A stretch of DNA of 64,000 bases. Origin: Misgurnus anguillicaudatus (lineage: Eukaryota; Chordata; Actinopteri; Cypriniformes; Cobitidae). The notes beneath the pieces were generated by a model. It made no database searches. It was not told the DNA's origin and saw only the letters and a program-made list of their open reading frames with translations. The translations under genes were made by a program, and so were the position numbers. The stretch covers positions 436,501 through 500,500 of the forward strand of contig NC_073352.2 of NCBI RefSeq assembly GCF_027580225.2, read 5' to 3'. Below are positions 35,960-46,100 of this stretch, one piece after another (the first letter of the stretch is position 1; each line of letters opens with the position of its first letter).

Positions 35960-36229
35960 CTGAATATTGTTGAGGTCAGAGGGATTCCAAAGAAGGGTGG
36001 AGTCGTCATCACCACCATCATCACCATCATCACCAGCACAAATACCTCCAAACTGTACTTCAAAGTCTTCGAGAGACACATTGATGGCAAGGGCAATTTG
36101 GGAATCCACCTCATAACGACACTGGTCTCCAAGTTCATTTGACGCAAGCACATTAGAAACTGAAGGCAGGACTTCTATGTCGCTCATCTCACAAGGGGCT
36201 GGTCTTGATTGCCTTGTTGGTTCCCCAGT
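35960..36229 (-). CDS. Unrecognised 90-aa exon with acidic tail
   Basis: The minus-strand exon is bounded by the acceptor TACCATCAG and donor CAG/GTATAG and is exactly 270 nt, phase 0. It encodes TGEPTRQSRPAPCEMSDIEV, then LEDFEVQFGGIC and a run of Asp/Gly (GDDGDDGGDDDS) ending WNPSDLNNIQ. I do not recognise the family. It lies on the same strand as two upstream exons (36479-36586, 36984-37085) of compatible phase, so the three look like part of one gene whose remainder is not identified. Confidence 0.5.
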
Positions 36230-36478
36230 CTGATGGTAATCAAAGAAAAAAAAGGAAAAAACAGAACAAACACAGAATTATTACATAAGCTCACGTAATG
36301 CATGAGCTGATTTAAACTTTCATGTCTAGCATAACATAGCATGTCTTTATGGGGGGTCCATCTCTGACACAGAATGTAATTGGGGCAGCACTACACAGCA
36401 TTTGTTGAAGACTGCACAACATATCTCAGATTGGGTAAATTTGAGTAAAAATGTAGACTTATATCTACTGGAGATTAC

Positions 36479-36586
36479 GCTTTCATGAGTTGCCTGGACT
36501 GAGTCAGTAGGTGCTGCATCTGCATCTGAATCAGACAATTTCTCTAGAGGATCCTCTTTTGTAGTTTCAGTCCTTTTGGTTTTCTT
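36479..36586 (-). CDS. Charged exon, copy 1 of a tandem exon duplication
   Basis: Exon of 108 nt with acceptor TTTTGCAG and donor AGC/GTAATC, encoding KKTKRTETTKEDPLEKLSDS followed by DADAAPTDSVQATHES. It is a multiple of three and phase 0, so it can be included or skipped without breaking the frame. The sequence is hydrophilic, probably a disordered linker with possible Ser/Thr phosphosites. The function is unknown. Confidence 0.55.
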
Positions 36587-36983
36587 CTGCAAAAATCAGC
36601 AGATCAGCAAATAATGGGATTTTACAACCATGGCACACTCTTTCTAACCTCATTGTGAGTTGGCATTTACAGTAGTGGATGGGTGGATGTCCAGACAGCT
36701 TTGCATACACTGCCTACATGTACAGTCACTGACAAAAGTTTAGTCATCTCTTTAGATATTTTTTTTTATTCTGATATTTAGCACTTTGAGTCTCGAGACA
36801 GGACCTATTGTCAAAATTTCGGTGTCCACCACTCTAGTTCATCCAAAACAAACCAGAAAAGAGACTTAAAGTGCCAAATACCAGGATTTTCCTTTAAGCA
36901 AAATACACAAACTTTTGGAGTTTTGTTGAGCAAATGTGGTAAATTTTCATAAAGATGTCATGTGTGGCCAGGCAGCAGCTTAC

Positions 36984-37085
36984 GCTTTCATGAGTTGCCT
37001 GGACTGAGTCAGTAGGTGCTGCATCTGAATCTGAAGATTTCTCTAGAGGATCCTCTTTTGTAGTTTCAGTCCTTCTGGTTTTCTT
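36984..37085 (-). CDS. Charged exon, copy 2 of the duplication
   Basis: Exon of 102 nt with the same acceptor and a better donor (AGC/GTAAGC), encoding KKTRRTETTKEDPLEKSSDS followed by DAAPTDSVQATHES. It differs from copy 1 by two missing codons (Asp-Ala) and two substitutions. The conserved splice sites and frame in both copies suggest that the duplication happened while the exon was functional. Confidence 0.55.
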
Positions 37086-37506
37086 CTGCAAAAATCAGCA
37101 GATCAGCAAATAATGGGATTGTACAACCATGGCACACTGTTTCTAACCTCATAGTGAGTTGGCATTTACAGTAGTGGATAAATGGATGGGTGGATGTCCA
37201 GACAGCTTTGCATACACTGCCTACATGTACAGTCACTGACAAAAGTCTTGTCATTCCTTTAGATATTTTGGATTTTAAAAGAAAATTCTGGTATTTAGCA
37301 CTTTGAGTATATTTTCTGATTTGTTTTTCAACGAACTAGAGTGGTAGACACCAAAATTTTGACAATAATTCTCGTCTTGACTTTTTCACTCCTTTATAAT
37401 CGTCTTTGACTGCTTCACAATGGCTGGCTATGGGCATGCACAAACATGTCATTAAAACAACCATTAAAATTATTTTTCAAAACTGTGCCACTCACCGAGT
37501 AGTTAA

Positions 37507-37858
37507 CCTTTTAAGCGTCACCCACCCTATTGAGTTAAATCTATACTCTTGGAGCTTTCAAACAATATACAGTTTGTCATGATTAGATAATGAGAATAAC
37601 ATTGAAGTAAATGTAGTCATCCTGCTGGTGGGACAGTGATATTTAGCAGAAAATAATTTTTTTGAGGCACACTCTCTTCATAAATGAATCAATTACTCTC
37701 CCTACATAATTTATTTTATAAAACACTGTTGAAATGTCTATTCTGCAGGCTTAGACCTTTCCAACGATATATAGTTTGTAGTGATAGATTAAAATTTACA
37801 TCAACAATATTAATGCAAACTTGGGTGTCCCGTATTCGGGACGGCGACGCTTAACAGT
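37507..37858. mobile_element. TTAA-flanked MITE, piggyBac-like
   Basis: TTAA is found at 37503-37506 and 37859-37862. The ends CCTTTTAAGCGTC and inverted ACTGTTAAGCGTC match after the first bases. The interior is AT-rich with two mirrored 'acgatatatagtttgta/caatatacagtttgtc' phrases. No coding sequence is seen. Confidence 0.6.
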
Positions 37859-37862
37859 TTAA

Positions 37863-38925
37863 GTATATATCGCCAAAAAATCCCCACAGTTTCTCAAAAT
37901 GTTTTTAAATGGTTTTTCACATCCAAAACATATCAAACCACAATATCAGCCACCTTTTATATTTCCTAAACTTTTTATATTTGGTACAGAAAATAAGTTT
38001 TGACCAAACCTTAAATTTCAAAAGTATACATCAATATTTTAGCTCAATAATCTATAAACCACATTGTTACCCAAAAATGTTTCAGTAATAACTCAGCATT
38101 CATATCAATCCCTTTATTTATTTGGGCTCTCTTTATTTTTAGGGCTCATTTCTTGGATACTCTAGCCCTTTATTTGTAGGGTGTATAATTCAGCCAGACT
38201 GTTATCCCTTTATTTATAGGGCTTATCTTTCATACTTTATCCCTTATAGGGTTTATCAAACATTCACCTTACACCCAGTAAGACAGCCACAATGACAGAC
38301 CAAGGGAAACGCATGCACCACCCCCACTAGATGCAAAGTTTAAAGCACACTCACGTACTCACACACTGCAGCTGCATACATACACACTCAAACACAAATC
38401 ATTAAACAAATAAACAATCGTCAATTCACTTCCCCGACATAACGATTTAAACCTTTACACGTTCTTTTAACTTCAAATTAAACCAAATAAACAATCGTTA
38501 ATTCACTTCCCCGACATAACGATTTAAACCTTTACCCCTTCTCTTAACTTAAACCTCTACGTCATTCTCTTCCCCGACAGACGTAGCATATGCAACCTTG
38601 CATACAAACTCTTACGCGTTTTCTTTTACTTTCAAGTCACTGTGATCATCACCGCCAACTCATCAGTAAGTCAAATACAGATTCATGCATGCAAGCCTTA
38701 GTTAGATTGTAACCTTGAAATCAAAACCCAGTTCACATATATGGTTCTTAAATTTAGAAGAGCTTAAATTTCTCACCATGTTGGGCTATTCTGACAAACA
38801 ACACAAACCTAATTAATAAGCAAAAAGTGCTTACCTTTTAGTATATGGCCATGTTGTTTGTGTTGTCCGTCAGGTTCGCCAGGTGGTGCGACTGTCCAGC
38901 CCTTTTTAATCCTGTTCGTGACGCC
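37863..38925. other. Leader/interior of an LTR element or spacer
   Basis: On the minus strand this lies downstream of the LTR and primer-binding-like site (38.9 kb), so part of it may be retroelement leader. A donor-like AAAG/GTAAGC lies near 38836. A 38-bp phrase about CAATTCACTTCCCCGACAT recurs at 38420 and 38496. No gag or pol frame is visible. Confidence 0.4.
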
Positions 38926-38928
38926 AAA

Positions 38929-39290
38929 TGTTGTGGTTTTCCTTTTCCTCAAATAAAACAATCTTCAGTCTTAGGTTTTGATTTCAAAGATGGACTTTAT
39001 TGTTAGCGAAATAAAGCCGTGAGATCTTGCAAGATCCACTGGCTGCTTCTTGTACCATGGCTGATATATATATGCTTTGGCTCCCTCCATCCCCATGCTT
39101 AGAACAATATAGGATTTGTAATATGAAGAACCACATGAGATTCCTCAGACCAGTGTCTCCTTCCCATGACCTATTTGACCCTTGGCTATTCATTATTCTA
39201 AAACCCTTTGTGCCCTTTGACATGAAACTATTTGACATGAATACACACAGCTGGTTCTTAAATACACACAGATGGTTCTTAAACTACTGC
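38929..39290 (-). mobile_element. LTR with adjacent primer-binding-like site
   Basis: Read on the minus strand, the segment starts TGCAGTAG and ends CCACAACA. It holds a CATATATATA TATA-like box and an AATAAAG poly(A) signal 50-60 bp before the end. It is followed by TTTGGCGTCACGAACAGG, laid out like an LTR/PBS junction in a retrovirus-like or gypsy-type element. No second LTR or coding region was found. It directly abuts the truncated end of the Polinton-type capsid remnant, so it probably inserted into that relic. Confidence 0.6.
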
Positions 39291-39302
39291 ATAGTTGGAT
39301 TA

Positions 39303-39905
39303 TAATGGTAAACTCATGATGCACATATTGGGATTAAAATAAACTACTTCAGCTTCCAATCTTATATTCCCGGATTTGACTAGTGGCACGTGACGCCCGC
39401 ATTCTTCATCTGGTGTGAGGTTAAACGCGTAGAGTGTATATCCGTGCAGAAAGGCCTCTCTATTGATAGACAGAGCTTGATTTTTCAAATGTTTTCCCGA
39501 AGCCAATGCTAGCTGGTAAAATTCCCTTACAGCAGAACCGCTGCCAAAGTCAGGCTGGAGATGCTTTGAAGGTGTCTGAATGTCATCAGAATAGACCGCT
39601 AAGAATTCCAAATTGTAGTTTTTAAATGTAAATGGGTTTTTATTATAAGCGCCTGTAAAGGCGTCATTATCAAACACTCTATGATACACCGATAAGGATA
39701 CGTGCTGGAACTCTGTGAAATTAGTCCGTCCCCGAGCGACACGTCCGTTTGGGCAAACAAACTTCCAATAGGATAATTAATTACCCCCACAGGCGCTCCG
39801 GCGGCTATGTCTGTATCGTCAGGATTAGTAATTTTCACCCTCAAAAACAGCAATGTGTTATTTAAATTGATATAATCCTCTCCGGTTCCTGCTATAAAAA
39901 ATTCC
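39303..39905 (-). pseudogene. Polinton/adintovirus-like major capsid remnant
   Basis: The minus strand first encodes the N-terminal portion (39905-39690), with DYINLNNTLLFLRVKITNPD and VGVINYPIGSLFAQTDVSLG. After a frame change it encodes the C-terminal portion (39689-39303), with NPFTFKNYNLEFLAVYSDDI and HGYTLYAFNLTPDEE. These match the general pattern of the fish proteins annotated as F54H12.2-like, the double-jelly-roll capsid type of Polintons. The two parts abut although a large middle section would be expected between them, so an internal deletion plus frameshift has destroyed the gene. The last residues run into the LTR. Confidence 0.7.
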
Positions 39906-39965
39906 AATGGGGCTGTGTCTGATTGATAGAGCCGATAAAGGTGGTATTTCTACATAAGTATTTTT

Positions 39966-40703
39966 TCAATTGATGTCTGACTCAGAGGTACCGTGAATAA
40001 ATCCAGTTCGGTTTAATGCACTCTTCTGACATATTGTAGCAGAGCCATGATCTAAAACATTTTTTAACTCTCTTTGCCGGGGTTTTTTTGCTGGTGCCTT
40101 ACGCTTTACGACTGGTGATTTCTTTGCTGTACGGCATGCTTTCTTTGGTTTCTGGCCACTCCTTTTGGTTCCTGGTGGCCTATACGTATGTCTGCGTGAC
40201 ATTACCATCAAACCCAAACCGTCTTGATCGTGGTTGTTGAAAGAACCTGATATCATGTTGCGCATGACGGCTCTCCTGATTTTGCCAAGTGGTTGATGTC
40301 CTCAGGGCAACATTATGTTGACCCTGGGACAACATTTCAATCAACCAATCAGATTTCAGAATAAGTTTACAGTTTGTTTTAAGTTTAAGCTTACAACAAG
40401 GATTAGCTGTTTCTAGACCATTGTTTTTCCACTTATCATGTCCCTCTGATTTTAGGGTTTGGTTATGGTTAGGGTTTGGATTTGGGGTAGGTTTAGCTTT
40501 TATTTAGAAAAATGTTGTCCTTGGGTCAACACAATATGTTGCCCTGAGGACATCAACCACTTGGCAAAATCAGTTCGAGCGCTAATGACATCACTAAATA
40601 TGTTTTTCGCCGCCGATTTAAGATGCGGTTTGGCTATGTTAAATCCCCGTTTCAACAGGGGTATAGCAAATCTAAACACCCAGCTAACAAAAAAAGGTCC
40701 CAA
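39966..40703 (-). pseudogene. Polinton-type basic core (pX-like) protein, split by a MITE
   Basis: The N-terminal piece at 40703-40576 encodes FRFAIPLLKRGFNIAKPHLK and NIFSDVISAR. The continuation at 40265-39966 encodes GLGLMVMSRRHTYRPPGTKR and a Lys/Ala-rich tract (KKACRTAKKSPVVKRKAPAK). The hydrophobic/amphipathic start followed by a highly basic tail resembles the adenovirus pX-like core protein of adintoviruses and Polintons. A 305-bp inverted-repeat element (40268-40572) sits between the two pieces. Its position directly upstream of the capsid remnant on the same strand supports a common Polinton origin. Confidence 0.6.
40268..40572. mobile_element. Inverted-repeat MITE inserted in the pX-like gene
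   Basis: CTGATTTTGCCAAGTGGTTG at 40273 is mirrored exactly by CAACCACTTGGCAAAATCAG ending 40572. The arms extend about 55 bp (GATGTCCTCAGGGCAACAT). The loop holds a 'ggtttggttatggttagggt' tract typical of fish MITEs. I could not define a target duplication. Confidence 0.8.
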
Positions 40704-41155
40704 GGACGTCCCCTAAATGGCATCTGCGAACGTCCCCCGGACGTTATCGTGTAGGGTCCCGTTCCGTCGAGCGGACATCCGCGAGGACGTCCTCTGGACT
40801 ATCACAAGGACGTTCGCAGGACGATCAGCGGACTTTCGGGACTTTTAGGGGACGTTCGCCTAAAGTCCTCAGCACGTTGTTTTATTTCATTACAACCAAT
40901 GAAATCAGAGACGTGAAACATTGTTTACCACAAAGTTCTTTTATTTTAATTGAATAGAATCCTGTGCTCCGTGTTTGTTTGTTTGAGTGTGCGTGCGCGA
41001 GCTCCCGTGCGCGTGCCTGATCTCCCGTACGCGTCAGTCAAACGCGCTTCAGCTGCGTGTGTGTGCTGTCTGCTGGACTCCGATGTCAAATATTTCCGTG
41101 GTCTTCTAACCTAAAACAACGAAATGAACACATTTAAAAGTTAAGTAGTTATTAT
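40690..41155. other. GACGTCC-rich segment, unassigned
   Basis: The block 40700-40870 is dense in GGACGT/ACGTCC motifs (for example CCAAGGACGTCCCCTAAATG and GCGAGGACGTCCTCTGG) and is CpG-rich, unlike its surroundings. It begins at the point where the pX-like coding sequence ends, so it may be the end of another inserted element. A GTGCG-rich stretch follows at 40985-41060. Confidence 0.4.
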
Positions 41156-41159
41156 TTAT

Positions 41160-41333
41160 TGGGGTGGTTTCCCAGACAAGGATTAGCTTAAACCAGGACT
41201 ATGCCTCAGTTTAATTATGAAATATAACTTTAACACACATGCCTTACTAAAAACATTACTTGTGTGCATTATGATGTTAAACAAAGGGCACTGATGTATT
41301 TTAAGATTTCTCTGTCCTGGAAACCCCCCCGGT
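41160..41333. mobile_element. Short MITE with GGTTTCC(C)AGACAG ends
   Basis: GGTTTCCCAGACAAG near 41166 is mirrored by CTGTCCTGGAAACC at 41311-41324. The interior has 'attagcttaaaccaggac', a common fish interspersed sequence. A clear target duplication was not found. Confidence 0.5.
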
Positions 41334-41506
41334 ATGTTTAAAATGTCTTGCAAAAAATCTGTAGCAAATATTCAAAAGATAAAGGAAACAGAATTCTGTA
41401 CTAAAACTAGAAAGCATGCACAACTCACTTTTACCTAGTATTTCATGCTTATGGCATTATTGTTGCTGTTACAGTTCACTCAAAGTAAAGGTGGGTAAAT
41501 GTCGAC

Positions 41507-41830
41507 ATACAGTACTGTGCAAAAGTCTTAGGCCAGCATGGTACCATTAGATTTGTTGTTTTTGTATTTAGGGTAAACTCTCCTTCCACTTGAGCAATAG
41601 CAGGCAACTGCAAGATCTCTTAAACCTAAATGAAATTAAATCCTTATTCTAATCATCAAATGACTTAAGGCTTTTTTGAGGAGAATGAAGTCCTGAAGAC
41701 GTGTTTCGTGCCAAGAGAGGTCACACTAAATACTGACTGATGTCATTTGAAGACATTTACTTCTGAAAATTGTTTTGTTTTTAATTGTGTGTAAGTTTTT
41801 CCTGTATTTTCTGTTTGTATCTTAATAGGT
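41507..41830. mobile_element. Tc1-like terminal fragment
   Basis: TACAGTACTGTGCAAAAGTC followed by TTAGGC is a familiar Tc1-like terminus in fish. No transposase frame or partner terminus was found, so this is a deleted copy. Confidence 0.6.
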
Positions 41831-42072
41831 ACCATCAACTGTGTGCTAACCATCATTTTTCAAAATATTTTCTTCATTATTTATCAAGATACTTCCAAAA
41901 TATTTTTTCCTACTATGGAAGTCAATGTTAATGTATTTCATTATTTGCTCTACAAGCTTGCGGAGGTGATACGATGACGTATTAAACATCCTCGACACAA
42001 CTGAAGGCACAACTTAAAGAGATAGTTCAATGAAAATTCTGTCATCATTTCAAAAGAGTCTGGCTGCAGACT

Positions 42073-42165
42073 CAGCCGCGCAGGCGCACTTTGTCACATG
42101 CACGATCAGCCGCACAGGCGCACTTTGTCACATGCACGCTCAGCCGCGCATGTGCACTTTGCAGC
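42073..42165. repeat. 34-bp minisatellite, ~2.7 copies
   Basis: The units start CAGCCGCGCAGGCGCACTTT at 42073, 42107 and 42141 (the third is diverged and shortened). GC-rich in an AT-rich context. Confidence 0.75.
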
Positions 42166-42412
42166 GGGTCGAATACGGAAATACTTCAAAATGCTGTCTA
42201 CAAACTAAAAGCCCATGATAAAAGAACTTCATATTAACATCACCTGAAAATATATATGAAAATGAAAAGTACAGGTTGGCTGTAAAATCCTATTTTTAAA
42301 AGGTGGATATTACTTTTAAGAGTAACGTAAAGACTAATGGCTCAGGTCACGGCTGAAAGAAACTTTTTAGCTGAAAGATCTTGTGGAACATCTACAATAA
42401 TGTCCTATTCAC

Positions 42413-42720
42413 ATTGTGAAACAATATTTCATAGCATTACTTCCAAGTACAACAATCTTTTTTCAATTTTCTATTTGACCAAATACTCTCAGATGCATGT
42501 CATCAACAACATTTTCTAAAAATGCACACACGTAAAACAAATAACAGTGTTTTGTGTTGTGAAACAATATTTCATAGCATTACTTCCAAGTACAACAATC
42601 TTTTTTCAATTTTCTATTTGACCAAATACTCTCAGATGCATGTCATCAACAACATTTTCTAAAAATGCACACACGTACAAACAAATAACAGTGTTTTGAA
42701 ACAATATTTCATAGCATTAC
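42413..42720. repeat. Detached piece of the ~139-bp satellite (about 2.2 monomers)
   Basis: It has the same monomer as the main array at 48.85-53.77 kb (AACAATATTTCATAGCATTA ... CTCAGATGCATGTCATCAAC). It breaks off after CATAGCATTAC at 42720, and the main array begins 6.1 kb later at a phase about 46 bp further along the monomer. This suggests one array split by an insertion plus small deletion, or two seeds. Confidence 0.85.
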
Positions 42721-42976
42721 GGACCGTGTACTTTTGCGTCCATTCATTTTTCCTTTATAAAACATGATATGAAAAATAAAATATAAACGGTTGTTGTATT
42801 TTTTAAATGCAATATTAAATTTCAAAATTTAAATTCAAACTGTATTTAGAACATCCTACCCCCAAAAAAACAAATATTGATGTATTTTCTGATTTTTGTT
42901 TATGATTTTTGCACCTTTATTATACATTTAAAACTAAAATTAAAAAACACGATTATTAGCTATTTCACATTCAGAC

Positions 42977-43150
42977 TTCTTTGGCAGTGATCGCAGTGCT
43001 TTGCTTCATGCTGTTGTGGATTTTTTAGTGATTACAAAAAATAATTTTCAGCAGAGGGTTCCATTGCCAAAAGATGACTTTATTGCATACAACAATAAGG
43101 CCGAGTTGGTGGCCAAGCAACTAAAGAGTCTTTTTCAGAATGCAACCTAA
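42977..43150 (+). CDS. Orphan terminal exon, unrecognised
   Basis: After the acceptor-like CACATTCAG, the plus strand is open for about 58 codons. It encodes DFFGSDRSALLHAVVDFLVI, then RVPLPKDDFIAYNNKAELVA and KQLKSLFQNAT, ending in TAA. The composition and lack of internal stops in AT-rich DNA suggest a genuine protein segment. I do not know its family, and no upstream exon is identifiable because the satellite fragment lies immediately 5'. It could be a captured or retro-copied exon. Confidence 0.4.
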   Translation, partial: FFGSDRSALLHAVVDFLVITKNNFQQRVPLPKDDFIAYNNKAELVAKQLKSLFQNAT

Positions 43151-46100
43151 TATACAGTTCTCTAAAAGTTGAAACCCCTCCCATGTAGTTGTTTTTAGCA
43201 TGTTTTTATGTTTGACAGGTGTGGTAACTTCATTCCTTCCAAATGTCAGCCTATGCATTTTTAGCTCTGCTCTCAGTTACCATATTTTAAACCCTGCATA
43301 CATTGCAGTCTTTAAGACTGCTAGTCTTCAGCTTACAAACATGAGACATACATACTTGCAAAACACATTTGAATCTGAATACCTTGTTCACCAAAGATAC
43401 AGATCTGAATTAAAAAATCTTCTTCATTCCACCCTTTGAGACTTTCACAAGTCTCACCCAAAGTGCAACTTCATAATCCAGTTCAATTAAGTTAAGCTTA
43501 ATCAATGGCCCAACTAAGCCATCTTTCCCTTACCAATGACTAAATCATGCTGCCGCACTTTGGTGGAGTGTGGAACAAATATCCTCTCCTTGGAGAAGGA
43601 AAAGAACCTGCTCCCTAATTTAACATACCATTCAAGCATGGGCCATATGATGTTATTGTAGTGGTTAAATCAGAACTTATATTCATATTCATCATAAGAG
43701 TGGAAATGAGTCAAAACCTTTTCAATACTTATTATTTTCATTATCTTTTTCTGATGTAGTATTACCATTTTCTAACTTTTGTAAAACCCATTTTTGATGC
43801 ACTTTGTAATGTCCTATATGAAGTAACTTTTCATCTTGATATTTCAACATTAACATTTGTTTCAAAATAGTAAGTACACAGTCAAATAACAATCCATCCA
43901 ATTAAAATCCTTACCCTCTGATAATTTGCATCATTTACCTTATACCTTTGATAATATTCATCCTTTAACCTATACCTTTAATCATTTGCATCATTTAACC
44001 TATAAATCATTTGACATACCAAAATATATCTTTGATAATTTGACAAACCAATCACCCATTTTCCTAATTTTAAATCACACCAATTCCACATTAAGATTCT
44101 TTCTTCCTGTATTAGTTGCAGTTCCTATCCTAAACTCTTATTTGATAGCTTCAATGAATACCTATTTTGATGTTGTATTGTTAGCATAACATTAATCTCC
44201 ATACAATAAAACTATACCCCTTTGTAGTATCTCATTGTTTGTCTAAGATTGTTAAAACATCATTAGTTAAAGTTAATAAACCTTTGTTGATTATAGTAGA
44301 TATAATTTAGTAATTCTAGATTTAATCAATATTTATTCTAACCATGATTTTGTCTCATTTCTTGCTTAAATTGGAACATATAAATAGGAATATATACCAA
44401 ACCAATTTAGGGATAAACTATTTTAGTTTTATCATTTGTTTTCTCTGTATTTTGTTCAATATACTTCAATATAATCATGATGATTTCTTAAATTTACCTT
44501 AGTCTTGTACATATATATTTCTTCTCTAATTGCAGAACCACCATAAGTTATCATTTCCCATCAAATCAAAATTAAACCAAAAGAATTCTGCTAACATTAC
44601 TGTTTACAATCTTCATATGTCCAGTGCTATGATCTGATTCCCACATTCTTTTTACTGTATACTAGCATTGTCCACCCTTTCCATACCTAAAGCCAAAATT
44701 ATTAAGGATTTATAATAGCTTTTGGAATTTTATATTTGATTTGTTCAATGTTTTTGTATGTTATAGAATATTCCCTTTAAATATCCCTCATCTTTAGTTC
44801 CATCAGGTTTACTGTAGCATTCATAATCTTTAGTATTTTTTTTTCCTATTCTGCCTTTTTCCTATTTTAATGCTTTTATTAACTTTCCAAAATTGAGACT
44901 ATTTACCAAAATATGCCCTATAAAATGGATATTTAAACCAGAATTTGTCAATTTGTTAAATTGAACACCCCTATAATATCATGTTGACTTTTGATTATTA
45001 TTACCTTTCGTAATTCAGAGCATAATAAGCAATTGTTCATACCAATTTCTCTTATCTTTGAAAATGTTGTACCATTTGTACTATTCATTATGTTTTTGTT
45101 GTTTCCCATAAAATATCCCCAATATATATATTTTTCCTTCCGTTGATGTCCTTTTTCTTCTTTTGATGTCCTTGTCTCCTTGTTGTTTTGGTACCTTCAG
45201 TATTTTATCTAGATTTTGTTCCTCCTGAGATTATTGTAGAATAAGTTTTCACTGGTGTTACCGGTCCTCGCTGAAGTGTTACTGATCCTTGCTGATAGGT
45301 GAAAAGTTAATTGAAAAGAGTTTGATTATTGACTGCAGTCGTGTGAATTTACCATATGTTGCTGATAATTGTCAAACTGCTTATTAGCTTTATTTTTCAA
45401 TTTCCATGACTAATTCCTTGAAGTTTTCCTTGTGTGTCCTTTACACATTACCAGCAACTTTGTCCCTGTGTATTGCTTGTGAACTCCACTGCTTTGCACT
45501 CATTGCTTGTTGCTCCTGAAAGTCTCTCCTTATTTTCATATTTTCTTAACTTTGTTGCCGTTGCTTGATCTGCCTCGAGTGGTCATTACTTAGTTCTTTA
45601 TTTGTTTGTAGACTTGAATTGCTTTTCATTTTTCTATTGTTGTCTTCTGTATCATGTCTTTTATTATTTTCTTTTCCTCAGTTCTCCTCTTCATTATTGT
45701 GTTTAAGTTCTCCTCTGCTCCTCAGCTCTCCTCTTCAGTATCGTGTTTTTTGGTTCTCCTTTTCTCCTCAGCTCTCTTCTTCAGTATTGTGTTTTTGTTG
45801 TCCTCCTCTCCGACTGGTATATTCGGAATGCTGTGCAATGGCTCAGATGACATCAGATGTGCTCCTTCCCCTTGGCCTGCTGTTAGGGCTGCTCTCCCTG
45901 GTCCTTGTTTTATGTCACTCTCTCCTGAAGACCTTCAGATACACTAGATCCCATGGCATAATATGGTATTTTATCTCCATCTCCTCATCGGGCTCCTTTT
46001 CTTGTTCCTGCACACAAATAGCTTATGCATACAGTTAGTTTTATCACATAAGATCTCATCTTTATTTGTAATTGTTCCAAAAGCTCCAACTGCAGTCGTT

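Larger units (their letters stand above)
36476..37330. repeat. ~505-bp tandem duplication including exon and Tc1-like terminus
   Basis: The block TACGCTTTCATGAGTTGCCT ... TACAGTCACTGACAAAAG recurs with an offset of 505-507 bp (36481 versus 36986; 36721 versus 37228). Each copy contains the charged exon, an intron, and a sequence starting CAGTCACTGACAAAAGT that resembles a Tc1-like terminus. Between the copies, 36800-36890 is an inverted match to 37300-37380, so the Tc1-like part may have seeded the duplication. Confidence 0.75.

Noticed and set aside
37863..38925. Retroviral gag/pol reading frames after the PBS-like site
   Set aside because: No frame over about 60 aa and no nucleocapsid, protease or RT motif is visible on the minus strand.
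45565..46038. 157-aa hydrophobic Leu/Ser/Phe-rich frame as a membrane protein
   Set aside because: It is translated from a CT-rich repetitive tract. The hydrophobicity comes from composition, and no known domain or splice structure is seen.
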